NCBI GenBank assembly: GCA_964423645.1
Contig: CAYRFE010000017.1
Coordinates: forward strand, 10,317-74,316
Source of the DNA: CAYRFE01 sp964423645 [NCBI: uncultured bacterium]
Lineage (GTDB): Bacteria; Macinerneyibacteriota; Macinerneyibacteria; Macinerneyibacteriales
Length of the DNA stretch: 64,000 nucleotides
Reading direction: 5' to 3'
In this document: piece by piece, positions 28,258-37,794 of the stretch
Position numbering within the stretch: the first letter of the stretch is position 1
Layout: each line of letters starts with the position of its first letter
Translations under genes and position numbers: made by a program
The notes under the pieces: generated by a model
What the model was told of the DNA's origin: nothing
The model's input: only the letters and a program-made list of their open reading frames with translations
Database searches by the model: none

Positions 28258-29703
28258 CTATTCTATTTCAATGACATCAACTTTTACACCTTTTGCTTCG
28301 AATTGCGGTAATATCGCTTCTTTGTTTCCGACTATGACGGTGACAAAACGATCGGGATGAACATGTTTGATAAAACTTTCCTGAACCTTAGGTGCGTTCA
28401 GTTGATTGAAAGATTTTATGTAGTCATTCAGATAGTTTTTTCCGCGTGGTCGGATTTCAATATTAAATACCACATTATCAAGAACGGTTGACACGTCTTT
28501 ATAATACGCGGGGAACTGAGCATTATAGAGGTTGACCATTTCAAATAATTCCTGGTCGGTAATATTTTTTGTTTTTGATGTAATAGCGGTCATTTCGTCT
28601 TTAACGATTTGGACGGTTTCGTATGCATTTTCCGGTTTAACTTCGGTGAACACATAATAATCTCCGCCGTTCATCATATTGTTGAAATCGCCGTAGACGG
28701 AATAGACATATCCTTTTTCAACACGGAGATTTTTCATCAAACGTGAATCAAAACCGCCACCGCAATATACACGGTTCGCCATCATAAATGAAATGCGATC
28801 TTTAAAGTCCCAACCATAAAAATTATATCCCATTTTGATCTTTGCTTGTGTTGAATCAGGTTTGTTGACCAAAATGATCTTTCCGTAATGAGCAGAGATA
28901 TCGGGAGTTTTTATGTCAGGTATTTGTATTTTATTCATGGGCCATGTTTCAAAATACGACTTGAGCTTTGCTTTCATTTCTTTAATTTTAAAATCACCAA
29001 CGATAGACATGACGATCAAATTAGGAGCGAATGTTGTATCGTAATACTGTTGAAGCTTTTCAGGGGTTATTTCTGCATATGAATTCGCAAGCAATGTGAT
29101 ATCATCATCAAATGAGTAGGGGTGATTCGGATACAAGGTTTTTCCGTAGTACCAACTCATAAGAGATGCATCCTGAGTTTTTGCTTGCTCGAGTCCGCGA
29201 ATATTATTACGTTTGATTCGCTTGAACCATGCGGCATTAAAATCCGGAGAAATAAATGTATCGCGCATAACTGAGAGAAGGGCATCGGCATCGATCATCA
29301 ACGCATTGCCGCTGAATGTATTGTAATCAGTTTTTGCACTGACACCGAATGATACTCCGTTCAAAGCTTTATAGTCGATGAATGCTTTTTCATCCATGAC
29401 TTTATTCCCCGTATTCATCATCGAGAACATAAAATCCGTTATGCCGGCGGTCGTTGCCGTTTCATGCATTCTTCCACCCTTTATGTAACCTGTAAGTTCA
29501 ATTACCGGTAGTTCATGGTCTTCCGCAAGGTATATTACCATATCGTTCTTAAGAACCATTTTTTCAAATTTCGGTATCGGTATTGACGGTATTTTGTTCT
29601 TGCTCTGAGAAAGTTTTTCATATAACTCTTTGGTAATTTCGACTGATGATACTCCGACGACAAAAATGACGAGCGCAATAATAAATGAGAGTGTTCTTTT
29701 CAT
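28258..29703 (-). CDS. M16 peptidase family protein, inactive-type subunit
   Basis: 481 residues with an N-terminal signal peptide (MKRTLSFIIALVIFVVGVSS). It has the two-lobed M16 (insulinase/MPP) layout, but the place of the zinc motif HxxEH reads TAGITDFMFSM, so it cannot bind zinc in the usual way. The C-terminal lobe keeps the substrate-contacting R/Y-type region (GGFDSRLMKNLRVEKGYVYSVYG). Inactive partners of this kind pair with an active M16 subunit, here the upstream gene. ATG 29703 is chosen because GAGG lies 9 bases upstream, overlapping the end of that gene. Confidence 0.88.
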   Translation of the reverse strand: MKRTLSFIIALVIFVVGVSSVEITKELYEKLSQSKNKIPSIPIPKFEKMVLKNDMVIYLAEDHELPVIELTGYIKGGRMHETATTAGITDFMFSMMNTGNKVMDEKAFIDYKALNGVSFGVSAKTDYNTFSGNALMIDADALLSVMRDTFISPDFNAAWFKRIKRNNIRGLEQAKTQDASLMSWYYGKTLYPNHPYSFDDDITLLANSYAEITPEKLQQYYDTTFAPNLIVMSIVGDFKIKEMKAKLKSYFETWPMNKIQIPDIKTPDISAHYGKIILVNKPDSTQAKIKMGYNFYGWDFKDRISFMMANRVYCGGGFDSRLMKNLRVEKGYVYSVYGDFNNMMNGGDYYVFTEVKPENAYETVQIVKDEMTAITSKTKNITDQELFEMVNLYNAQFPAYYKDVSTVLDNVVFNIEIRPRGKNYLNDYIKSFNQLNAPKVQESFIKHVHPDRFVTVIVGNKEAILPQFEAKGVKVDVIEIE

Positions 29704-29714
29704 AATCATCTACC

Positions 29715-31130
29715 TCATTTGCCTTTTTTCTGAGTGTTTTTAGTAGTTTCTTCTTTTTTCTGTTCAACAACGGGCGGATTATTGACTAAATAACCGACAG
29801 TTCGCTGTTGGGGTACAAGATATTTTTGCGCCGCAGCAATAATGTCTTCTTTGGTAAGTTCATTGAACCATTCCAGTTCTTTTTTATAGTGGTCAGGTTC
29901 ATTGAAACGAAGATACGATTCTGCGATCATGCGAGCATTGTCTTCGGTATTCTTTTTTGCATAGATCATTGATTTAATGACTGACTTTTTTACTTTTTGC
30001 AGTTCAATATCCGTAATGCCGTTTTCGATCAGATTTTTGAGTTCTGCGTCGAATGCATTTTTGATTTCAGTAAGTGACTGATCTTCTGTTTTATCGCCGC
30101 CTTTTGCAGCATTACCGACCATGCCTACAAGAAGTATACCGTCATCACGTAAACCGAGTGAATATGCAAATGCTTGCATAATAGTTTGTTGTTCATTTTT
30201 TAATTTTTGATTCACACGCGAATTAGTGTCGTTAATAAGTATGGTGAGTAAGGTTTGAAGGGCAACTTGATCTTTATGATTTCCGGGAAGTCCACGGTAT
30301 TGCATCATAAGGATAGGCACACTTGTTACCTTCTGAATTCGTTTGAAACGTTCTTCGGTTTGAGGCGGTTCGGTACGAACGAGACGTGTGATCTCTTGCG
30401 GTTTGTATTCATTGAAATATTTTTTTACCAGTTCGAAACCTTCTTCGGCTTTTACATCGCCCGCAATCACGACGATTGCATTATTCGGAGCATAATATTG
30501 GGTATAATATTTCTGCAGGTCTTCCATTTTCATGACCTGAAGATCTTTCATCCATCCTACGATCTGGTGATTAAGCCCGTGCTCGGTATAAACAACTGCC
30601 TGTAATTCTTCCATCGCAGAACGGAAAAAGTTACTTTCAAGCGATTGTCTGCGTTCTTGCATGACGACATCACGTTCACGAATGAATTCCGCATCGTCAA
30701 ATTTAAGATTCCTCATACGATCAGCTTCAAATGCGACTGCAAGCTCAAGTTTTGCGGAAGGCACTTCTTCGTAATATACGGTATAATCATAAAATGTCCC
30801 CGCATTATTACTTCCGCCGACTTTTTTTATAATTGTCCATGAATCTTCTTTTGCCAGTCCCGGGGTGCCATGGAACATTGTGTGCTCAAGCAGATGGGAG
30901 CTTCCGGTAATGCCGTTGGGTTCATCGATAGACCCTACATTGTACCAGACGGCAAAATTAACCATCGGGATCTGGTGATCTTCAAGAACAACGATACGAA
31001 GACCGTTTTCGAGTTTGAATTGATGATACTTGATCTCAGGAATAGAAACTTTTGTGTCGGCACTGCTCACTCCCACGGTCATGAGAAGTACGATTGCAAT
31101 TGCCAACAATCTCTTAGTGTGTAGAACCAT
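29715..31130 (-). CDS. M16 zinc peptidase, active subunit
   Basis: 471 residues with a signal peptide (MVLHTKRLLAIAIVLLMTVGVSSA), so periplasmic. Zinc motif HLLEH is intact: His79, Glu82 (catalytic) and His83, with the further acidic ligand region about 70-80 residues on (IRERDVVMQERR). The C-terminus ends in a lysine/threonine-rich tail. Together with the downstream inactive M16 protein it probably forms a heterodimeric peptide-degrading chamber. ATG 31130 is chosen because AAAGGAGG lies 7 bases upstream. Gap to the partner gene is 11 bp. Confidence 0.9.
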   Translation of the reverse strand: MVLHTKRLLAIAIVLLMTVGVSSADTKVSIPEIKYHQFKLENGLRIVVLEDHQIPMVNFAVWYNVGSIDEPNGITGSSHLLEHTMFHGTPGLAKEDSWTIIKKVGGSNNAGTFYDYTVYYEEVPSAKLELAVAFEADRMRNLKFDDAEFIRERDVVMQERRQSLESNFFRSAMEELQAVVYTEHGLNHQIVGWMKDLQVMKMEDLQKYYTQYYAPNNAIVVIAGDVKAEEGFELVKKYFNEYKPQEITRLVRTEPPQTEERFKRIQKVTSVPILMMQYRGLPGNHKDQVALQTLLTILINDTNSRVNQKLKNEQQTIMQAFAYSLGLRDDGILLVGMVGNAAKGGDKTEDQSLTEIKNAFDAELKNLIENGITDIELQKVKKSVIKSMIYAKKNTEDNARMIAESYLRFNEPDHYKKELEWFNELTKEDIIAAAQKYLVPQQRTVGYLVNNPPVVEQKKEETTKNTQKKGK

Positions 31131-31159
31131 ACGATATCCTCCTTTGTATTGTCTGCAGT

Positions 31160-31189
31160 AGTATACGCATTTTTTTGAATTTGTTGCAA
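31160..31189 (-). promoter_or_regulatory. Sigma-70-like promoter of M16 operon
   Basis: On the minus strand TTGCAA (31189-31184), 18-bp spacer, TATACT (31165-31160). The ribosome site AAAGGAGG and ATG 31130 follow directly. Confidence 0.6.
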
Positions 31190-31383
31190 AAAAAACACAT
31201 AAATACGGTTTTTCTTTCATAAGAATCTGTTAAACATCGTGCACATGCGAAAGAAAGTGTGTAGCAGACGCCGTTCATCAACGCATTACCGCCGTTCGTC
31301 GGGAGCGGTCTTATTTTCACATGCGATGTCACTATACTTTGACGGAAAGGGATAGATACCCTTACAACAAAAGGAGGATATGT

Positions 31384-32052
31384 ATGAAAAAGGTAGTAGG
31401 TGTTTTGATGATTCTGATGGCATTAGTAGGATTCGTAGTTGCGCAAACAGAGGTGGCGGAGGCGTATCAATTACTCCAGAAGTCACGAAACGGTGACACA
31501 AAAGCACAAAAGGAATTGATTATATCCCTTGAAAAATACACGACCGATCATTCGGACCATGTATTTGCACACGTGATACTTGGTGAAGCGTACTTACTGC
31601 AGGCACGTGACGCAAAAGAGGACTGGGATAAAATGAAGTGGACGGGAAAAGGATTTCAATATATGGATAAAGCGGTACAAATGAAACCGGATGACTATAT
31701 GATCCGTTTGGAAAGAGGTCTTACTTATTTTTATATGCCGGCTATGTTGAACAAAGGTTCTGTCGCTCGTGCCGACTTTGAGCGATTGCTTCAGATCGTT
31801 GAAAAAGAAAAGGATGATTATTTCACTGCGCATCCTCAAAGTGCTTTATACGGTAATACAGGCAATAGTGCGGTATACGCACAGACTATTCGCCAGATGG
31901 TGTTGTATTATGCAGGCAAGATCTATCAACGTGACGGTGATGCGGAAAAAGCATTACAATTATTTTCCAAGTGTATTGTGCTCAATAAAGAGAGTCGATT
32001 TGGTACAATGGCGCAGAAAGAAGTCACTGCACCGGTTGAAAACGGGAAGTGA
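31384..32052 (+). CDS. Exported TPR-like protein
   Basis: 222 residues with a signal peptide (MKKVVGVLMILMALVGFVVA). The rest is alpha-helical with TPR-like helices: HVFAHVILGEAYLLQA, AVQMKPDDYMIRLERGLTYFY and DAEKALQLFSKCIVLNKESR. AAAGGAGGA precedes the ATG by 6 bases. It heads a run of five co-directional, overlapping genes (ABC ATPase, permease, LolA-like protein, barrel), so it is probably a periplasmic partner of that system. It diverges from the M16 operon. Confidence 0.75.
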   Translation: MKKVVGVLMILMALVGFVVAQTEVAEAYQLLQKSRNGDTKAQKELIISLEKYTTDHSDHVFAHVILGEAYLLQARDAKEDWDKMKWTGKGFQYMDKAVQMKPDDYMIRLERGLTYFYMPAMLNKGSVARADFERLLQIVEKEKDDYFTAHPQSALYGNTGNSAVYAQTIRQMVLYYAGKIYQRDGDAEKALQLFSKCIVLNKESRFGTMAQKEVTAPVENGK

Positions 32053-32063
32053 TTGGTGTGACA

Positions 32064-32738
32064 ATGCCTGTTATATGCAAGGATATTCATAAGAAATATC
32101 CGATGGGGAAAACGGAAGTGAGCGCATTACAGGGTATAAGTGTGAATATTCGCGCGTCTGAGTTGACAGTTCTTGCCGGTCCTTCGGGATCGGGCAAGAG
32201 CACGTTGCTGAACATTATCGGTCTTATCGATAACCCGACCGAGGGTTCGCTTCAGATCAACGGCAATGATGCGCAAGAACTTTCGGATTTGCAGCGTGTC
32301 GCATTCAGAAGAAAAAATATCGGTTTTGTTTTCCAGCAGTTTCATTTGATACCTGTTCTCACTGCATATGAAAATGCCGAGTATCCTCTGATGCTCCTGG
32401 GTGTATCGCAAAAAGAGAAAAAGGAATTGCTCGAGTATATTTTGAATGCGGTCGGTATGTGGGAGTATCGTCACCATCGCCCGGCACAACTGTCGGGTGG
32501 ACAACAACAACGTATTTCTGTCGCACGTGCGTTAGTGAAAAAACCCACGATCATACTGGCAGATGAACCGACAGCGAATTTGGATTCACATAATGGACTT
32601 CAAGTCATTGAGTTATTACAAAAATTATCGGTCGAACATGCTACGGCATGCGTGATCGCATCACATGATCCTGCGGTCATACATATGGGCAATCGTGTAA
32701 TAATGCTTCATGACGGATTGATAAAGGAGGAAAAATGA
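32064..32738 (+). CDS. ABC transporter ATPase, LolD/MacB type
   Basis: 224 residues from ATG 32064 (MPVICKDIHKKYPMG). Walker A GPSGSGKST, signature LSGGQQQ, Walker B ILADEPTANLD and the switch histidine in IASHD are all present, with a Q-loop in GFVFQQFHLIPVLTAYENAEYP. This is the LolD/MacB/FtsE class that powers mechanotransmission without moving substrate through the membrane. A GTG at 32049 overlapping the previous stop (GTGA) is an alternative start. The next gene begins at the stop (ATGA). Lipoprotein or lipid trafficking is likely given the LolA-like gene two places downstream. Confidence 0.9.
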   Translation: MPVICKDIHKKYPMGKTEVSALQGISVNIRASELTVLAGPSGSGKSTLLNIIGLIDNPTEGSLQINGNDAQELSDLQRVAFRRKNIGFVFQQFHLIPVLTAYENAEYPLMLLGVSQKEKKELLEYILNAVGMWEYRHHRPAQLSGGQQQRISVARALVKKPTIILADEPTANLDSHNGLQVIELLQKLSVEHATACVIASHDPAVIHMGNRVIMLHDGLIKEEK

Positions 32739-33943
32739 CATTGCTCGCATTAAAAAATCTCTTGCGTAATAAGCGTCGTACGTTTCTTACTTCAGGAATG
32801 ATCGTCTCGGGAATGATCATGCTCCTTTTGGCATTAGGATATGTTGAGTATGTAAAATGGGGACTCGGTGAAAGCACCATACGCGCTGAAACAGGACATT
32901 TTCAGATCGCAACATCGGAATTTTGGAAAAGCAACAATGATGAACCGCTTGATAATGCGATGGACAATCAAAAAGAAATGATCGAGATGATCAGTGTGCA
33001 TAAAAACGTGTCCTCGGTAATGCCTCAAATCGATTTTACGGGATTGATCTCTTCAGGAGAACGAACACAGGGTGTGATGGTGAGCGCAGTTGTTCCTGAA
33101 GATATTATTACACGAGGCAGTGTATTCATCAATTCGAAACCGTATGAAGCGTTGAGCGCGAATACCGAGGGGATCATTCTCGGAAAGCGGTTGGCTGAAT
33201 ACTTGAATGTAAAAGTCGGTGATACCGTCACGGTGATGACCAATACCGAACAAGGCGGCATGAATGCGATCGATATCCCCGTGGTGGCACTGACAGGGAG
33301 TGTTGTCAGCGAAATGAGCAGACGTTTTGCGTGTATGCATATAACCACCGCGCAGTCGTTGCTCAATACATCAAAAGTTCAAAAGTTGGTGGTCAGTTTA
33401 TTTGATACCGCGGATACCGGAAAAACGATTCTTGAGATTCGTTCTCAGCTGCCTGAAAATGTGACGATACGAGGGTGGGAATCACTCGCAATGATGTATA
33501 GACAGGTAGTCAATTTTTTTTATCAGATCATAGGATTTCTAACGATCGTTCTGGTTCTTCTCGTTTGGTTTTCAAGTACCAATACACAACTTATGTCAGT
33601 TCTGGAACGGACGGGTGAATTTGCGGCCATGCAGGCATTGGGGACGGATAGACGGAAGATCCTCCATTTGATACTCATGGAAGGTATCATGCTGGCGGTT
33701 GTATGTGCCGTTATTGCAGTGATCAGTGAATATACCCTCTCATCATTGATAAATTCAATGAAGATCATGATGCCGGCGCCTCCGGGCTCGGATCGTGGAT
33801 ATCAATTGGGATTTCGTAATGTCGGCAGTAACTATATTATTGTGAGCATCGGGGCGGTACTTGTCGTCTTGACCTCATCCTTGGCACCGGCAATGAAGAT
33901 GATACGCCAAAATATCGCTGATGGCTTACGGAGGTATGTATGA
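32735..33943 (+). CDS. FtsX/LolC/MacB-type permease
   Basis: 402 residues: N-terminal helix (RRTFLTSGMIVSGMIMLLLAL), a large periplasmic MacB_PCD-like domain (~45-260), and three C-terminal helices (~265-290, ~315-345, ~375-395). Part of the FtsX domain is seen in LERTGEFAAMQALGTDRRKI. Pairs with the ATPase upstream, with a 4-bp overlap. The usual layout is a dimer of permeases over an ATPase dimer. Only one permease gene is present, so a homodimer is expected. Stop overlaps the start of the LolA-like gene. Confidence 0.88.
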   Translation: MTLLALKNLLRNKRRTFLTSGMIVSGMIMLLLALGYVEYVKWGLGESTIRAETGHFQIATSEFWKSNNDEPLDNAMDNQKEMIEMISVHKNVSSVMPQIDFTGLISSGERTQGVMVSAVVPEDIITRGSVFINSKPYEALSANTEGIILGKRLAEYLNVKVGDTVTVMTNTEQGGMNAIDIPVVALTGSVVSEMSRRFACMHITTAQSLLNTSKVQKLVVSLFDTADTGKTILEIRSQLPENVTIRGWESLAMMYRQVVNFFYQIIGFLTIVLVLLVWFSSTNTQLMSVLERTGEFAAMQALGTDRRKILHLILMEGIMLAVVCAVIAVISEYTLSSLINSMKIMMPAPPGSDRGYQLGFRNVGSNYIIVSIGAVLVVLTSSLAPAMKMIRQNIADGLRRYV

Positions 33944-34647
33944 ATTTCGCTATTGTTATTTTATTGAGCATGTTTTCGACCGTGGTGTATGCATCAAACG
34001 ATTCCATCCTTGAGAAAATTGATGCGGTTCGCGCGAATTCCGAGAGTTTCTTCATGAGAATTGTGATCACCGACTATTCCGAAAGCGGAAAAGTGGATCG
34101 TGCGGAATATGATTCATACTTTAGCGGATATGAAAAAAGCGTGTTGATATGCAGAAGCGGAAAAAACAAAAAGATGAAAATATTGATGAAAGATAATGAC
34201 ATGTGGGCGTGTTTACCCGGTTCGCGCAGATCGATACGTATCACTCCACAGCAACGACTTATGGGGCAAGCATCGAATGGTGATGTTGCAAAAATTGCAT
34301 TCTCTCGTGAATACACCATTTCCGAATCCATTGCACAGGGTAATAATCTGGTATTGACGCTTATTGCAAAAAAAGCGTCTGCAACCTACCAACGCATTGC
34401 ATTGACCGTTTCTGCCGAAACCTATGTCATGAAACATGCGGACTTTTTCCTATTGTCCGGGAAGCTTTTTAAAAAGGCAGAATATGAATACGATTATAGT
34501 GGTGAATTTCCCCGTTTGGCGATGGTGAAGATCATTGATACGGTGAAAACCGGCAGGTGGACCACAATGACATATGGCTTTGCCCAACCGAGAGAAATCG
34601 CGGACAGAATTTTTAATGCAACGTATTTACCCGAATGGAACGGATGA
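33940..34647 (+). CDS. LolA-like outer-membrane lipoprotein-sorting protein
   Basis: 235 residues with a signal peptide (MNFAIVILLSMFSTVVYA). The central part, with MKILMKDNDMWACLPGSRRSIRITPQQRLMGQASNGDV, matches the LolA-like family (PF17131-type) that often follows FtsX-type ABC transporters. Expected role: periplasmic carrier of a lipid or lipoprotein between the permease and the outer membrane. The late segment VKIIDTVKTGRWTTMTYG is also typical. Coupled to both neighbours (4-bp overlaps). Confidence 0.85.
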   Translation: MNFAIVILLSMFSTVVYASNDSILEKIDAVRANSESFFMRIVITDYSESGKVDRAEYDSYFSGYEKSVLICRSGKNKKMKILMKDNDMWACLPGSRRSIRITPQQRLMGQASNGDVAKIAFSREYTISESIAQGNNLVLTLIAKKASATYQRIALTVSAETYVMKHADFFLLSGKLFKKAEYEYDYSGEFPRLAMVKIIDTVKTGRWTTMTYGFAQPREIADRIFNATYLPEWNG

Positions 34648-35903
34648 TGATGAAAACAAATATGATGTTTCGGCGATGTACGGGTGTGTATACCATACGT
34701 CTTGTCGTGAGCGGTTTTCTTATGGTGTTGGCAAGTGTGGCAACGCATGCCGCTGAATTGACGTGGGATGATTCCTTGTTTGTCAAAGTAGCGATGCAGC
34801 AAACATTTCAAAACAGTAATTCGTTATTTAAACCCCCTTTCGGTGCGAATGTCGGAGGCGGTAGCACGGTTTTCAGCGCCGTCCCCGAATATCGTGTTCA
34901 ATACGGTGCATTGGTGAGTGCCGGTGGTCTGCAATGTACATTCAATCCCGGCGCAGCATTGACGGGGCGAGTGCGCGAGTTGTTTGTAACGGCTGAATAC
35001 GGCGCGCTTCGTATTTCCGTCGGGAGAAAGTTGTTGCAATGGGGAACGGCATATTTTTTCAATCCGATCGGCAGTTTTATACCTGAAAAATCAGCGACCG
35101 ATATATCCGATGCAGGAAAATCCAATGTGGGTGTCGATAATCTGAAAGTGGATTATTTCTCAGAGCATGTCGCTGTGAGCGCGTTAACATATTTTAAAGA
35201 TGATAGATACGGATATGCAGGATTATTTTTTGTCGGTGTCGGGGGTATCGATACGTATTGGCTTGTCCACGATAAAGGCGACGGAGAGTTGGAATACGGA
35301 GCCGCGTGTGCCGTAACGGTGAATGATTTTATTGAAATTCATGCCGAGACAGTCAGAAAACGTTCGTATCATACCAGAGCACATCGTGTGCATACATCTG
35401 ACACGGCTACCGTCACATTCGGCGATGAAGCGCTGTATCTGAAAGAATATGATGCACCATGGATGTGGGTGGCGGGTACGAACATCACTCTGGGGCAGAT
35501 CAATGTGATCGCCGAGTTTTACCACAGTGACGCAGGAATAGGACGGGATGAATGGGAAAAAGAGAAGGATTATTTCTTGTACCATAGTGAGAATATTATG
35601 AATAATTGGGATGCAATAGATGAATGTTATACGATCTGGGATCTACAGCAGGAAAAACAACGATTTCGTGATTATGGTTTTTTACGAGTTGCCGGTATGA
35701 TCGATTCCATCGATGTGTCGGGTATTGTGATCATGAATATGCATGATGTGAGTGTTACCGGTATCGCCGCAATTTCAGTGCCGATAAGCGACCGGATGAG
35801 TATCTCTGCAAATATGATCACAATGGGAGGGGAACGCGGTACTGAATATCGTGAATCAGTGGTTGGCTCTCTTATTACAGCCGATCTTCGGATTACCTTT
35901 TGA
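34644..35903 (+). CDS. Outer-membrane beta-barrel of the LolA-like ABC cluster
   Basis: About 419 residues with a signal peptide (~20-37: RLVVSGFLMVLASVATHAAE). The body is amphipathic strands with aromatic girdles and ends ITADLRITF, a barrel-type C-terminal phenylalanine. GALRISVGRKLLQWGTAYFF and NPIGSFIPE resemble DUF1302-like barrels, which occur beside LolA-like/ABC genes. ATG at 34644 overlaps the previous stop (ATGA); 34647 and 34650 are in-frame alternatives. It is presumably the outer-membrane end of the transport route. The lytS-like promoter lies across its stop codon. Confidence 0.75.
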   Translation: MMMKTNMMFRRCTGVYTIRLVVSGFLMVLASVATHAAELTWDDSLFVKVAMQQTFQNSNSLFKPPFGANVGGGSTVFSAVPEYRVQYGALVSAGGLQCTFNPGAALTGRVRELFVTAEYGALRISVGRKLLQWGTAYFFNPIGSFIPEKSATDISDAGKSNVGVDNLKVDYFSEHVAVSALTYFKDDRYGYAGLFFVGVGGIDTYWLVHDKGDGELEYGAACAVTVNDFIEIHAETVRKRSYHTRAHRVHTSDTATVTFGDEALYLKEYDAPWMWVAGTNITLGQINVIAEFYHSDAGIGRDEWEKEKDYFLYHSENIMNNWDAIDECYTIWDLQQEKQRFRDYGFLRVAGMIDSIDVSGIVIMNMHDVSVTGIAAISVPISDRMSISANMITMGGERGTEYRESVVGSLITADLRITF

Positions 35904-35927
35904 CGATATGAGGAAATATGCTATACT
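35900..35927 (+). promoter_or_regulatory. Sigma-70-like promoter of LytS/LytTR pair
   Basis: TTGACG (35900-35905), 16-bp spacer, TATACT (35922-35927). It overlaps the stop codon of the upstream barrel gene, so the two-component pair can be expressed separately. Confidence 0.65.
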
Positions 35928-35948
35928 GTGAAAACGAGGTGAATCGCA

Positions 35949-36992
35949 ATGAAATTGATGAAAATTATTTTTAAGAATATTTTTTTCGCACAATTGGTGG
36001 CCTTACTGATCGCACTCGTTTTTTATCTTTTCATGGGAGATCCGAAAATACGGTTTCGCATGTTTTTAATACCGTCATTGGTTTTTTCTAATTTCAATTT
36101 TTATGCACATGCCTTTATTTTCAGCGGGTATGTGAAAAAAATCATGCAGTCGAAATTATCCAATGCGATGAAACTATTTCTGTCAATTATTACGTTTTTA
36201 GGGATCGCATTTCTCGCGACCGAGGCTTCAATGCTTTTTTTGGCGATCTTTTTCAAATATAACTATTTCAGATCGTTAAGCGGCCATCTGTATGTAGTAG
36301 CAGCTTCATCACTTATCGGGGTTGTTGCATTTTTGGGTTTCTATTTTTACGAATTAGTGAAGAAAAAGCTTGAATTACGTACACTTGAAATTGAAGAATT
36401 ACGTCAATTACAACTGCAATCAAAACTGATATCGATGCGTGCAAAAATCAATCCGCATTTTCTTTTCAACACCTTGAATACAATCGTTGAGTTGGTACAT
36501 ACCGATCCTGATAAGGTGGAACGAATCGTACTGAATTTGTCCGATATGTACCGCAATGTTTTGAACTTGCCCGAAGAGGGAGATATTCCGCTGTCACAAG
36601 AACTTGATCTGATCAGTAAGTATGTAAAAACAGAGCAGGAGCGGTTGGGAGCGCGTTTGGAGTATAGCGTCGTGTGTGATGAAGTGTGTTTTGCTATGCG
36701 TATCCCGCCTCTACTGATTGAACCTATCGTTGAAAATGCCGTTATTCACGGTATCGCGAAAAAGCGGGATGGCGGCAAGATCACGCTTGTTGTCTCTCGT
36801 AAAGGAAAGATCGTCGAGGTTATTGTCAATGATACGGGGAAAGGATTTGATGTCGCTCATATACGTGAAGGATTTGGTGTGAAAAGTGTGAGAGAGCGTA
36901 TGGCTATTCAATACAAGGATCAAGGAAAGTTCGAAATTATTTCCGAACCGGAAATAGGCACCACCGTACGATTGGAAATACCCTATGTATAA
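35949..36992 (+). CDS. LytS/YehU-type sensor histidine kinase
   Basis: 347 residues. Four hydrophobic segments (~10-30, ~37-60, ~72-100, ~112-135), then a coiled stretch and the His_kinase motif KINPHFLFNTLNTI with the phospho-acceptor histidine in NPHF. The HATPase domain shows IVENAVIHGI and NDTGKGF. The membrane part has no large sensor domain, so it may sense membrane or lipid state. Its stop overlaps the start of the LytTR regulator, the usual pairing. Confidence 0.92.
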   Translation: MKLMKIIFKNIFFAQLVALLIALVFYLFMGDPKIRFRMFLIPSLVFSNFNFYAHAFIFSGYVKKIMQSKLSNAMKLFLSIITFLGIAFLATEASMLFLAIFFKYNYFRSLSGHLYVVAASSLIGVVAFLGFYFYELVKKKLELRTLEIEELRQLQLQSKLISMRAKINPHFLFNTLNTIVELVHTDPDKVERIVLNLSDMYRNVLNLPEEGDIPLSQELDLISKYVKTEQERLGARLEYSVVCDEVCFAMRIPPLLIEPIVENAVIHGIAKKRDGGKITLVVSRKGKIVEVIVNDTGKGFDVAHIREGFGVKSVRERMAIQYKDQGKFEIISEPEIGTTVRLEIPYV

Positions 36993-37728
36993 GGCGGTCA
37001 TCATTGATGATGAACAAGCCGCACGTGACAGGTTACTTCGCCTATTGACGGCATATGATGATATAGAAATTATCGGACAAGCTTCCGATGGGGAAAAGGG
37101 CGCAGAGACCGTAAACAGATTACATCCTGATATTGTTTTTCTTGACATCGAGATGCCCGAGACGAACGGATTGCAAGCGGTGGGGCTTTTTGAATACCGA
37201 CCGATAATTGTATTTGTGACCGCATTCAATCAATATGCCGTGCAGGCCTTTGAGGCGGAGAGTATTGATTATCTCTTGAAACCGGTGACACTGGAACGAC
37301 TTGAAAAGACGATTCAACGTATTCGTCGTACGGGTACCACGCATCATCCTGATATTCAATCCGTGATTCAACAATTGATCGAACCGAAGGAACGCGAGGT
37401 TCGTTTTTCGGTTAAGATGCATGATGAAGTGTTCTTTATACCGGAGAAAGATGTGTCGTATTTTAAGGCGGAAGAAAAATATGTCTTTTTATGCACACAT
37501 GATGCCGAGTATTATTACGACGGGACATTAAAAGAATTGGAAGATAAGCTGAACAACGAACTGTTTTTACGTATTCATAAGAGTTTTATCATTGCGCTCA
37601 ATAAAGTGAGATCATGTAAAAAAAATATCATCGGAGATTATGTCGTGAAGATGAATGATAAAAGTGCTACCGAACTTCGGGTGGGGAGAGGTTACCTTGA
37701 GGACGTGCGGAAACGTTTGGGGTTTTGA
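36985..37728 (+). CDS. LytTR-family response regulator
   Basis: 247 residues. Receiver domain (~1-120) with acidic pocket IIDDEQ and phospho-acceptor in IVFLDIEMPETNG. LytTR DNA-binding domain (~140-247) with VSYFKAEEKYVFLCTHD and FLRIHKSFIIALNKVRS. It overlaps the kinase gene by 8 bp. LytTR proteins bind paired direct repeats upstream of their targets; the adjacent LolA-like/ABC cluster is a natural candidate target (inference). Confidence 0.93.
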   Translation: MYKAVIIDDEQAARDRLLRLLTAYDDIEIIGQASDGEKGAETVNRLHPDIVFLDIEMPETNGLQAVGLFEYRPIIVFVTAFNQYAVQAFEAESIDYLLKPVTLERLEKTIQRIRRTGTTHHPDIQSVIQQLIEPKEREVRFSVKMHDEVFFIPEKDVSYFKAEEKYVFLCTHDAEYYYDGTLKELEDKLNNELFLRIHKSFIIALNKVRSCKKNIIGDYVVKMNDKSATELRVGRGYLEDVRKRLGF

Positions 37729-37794
37729 CGCATACAGAAGTAATTTACAGTTTCGAATATTATTTGATCACTACGGGTTCAAACTCCTGCAAAT

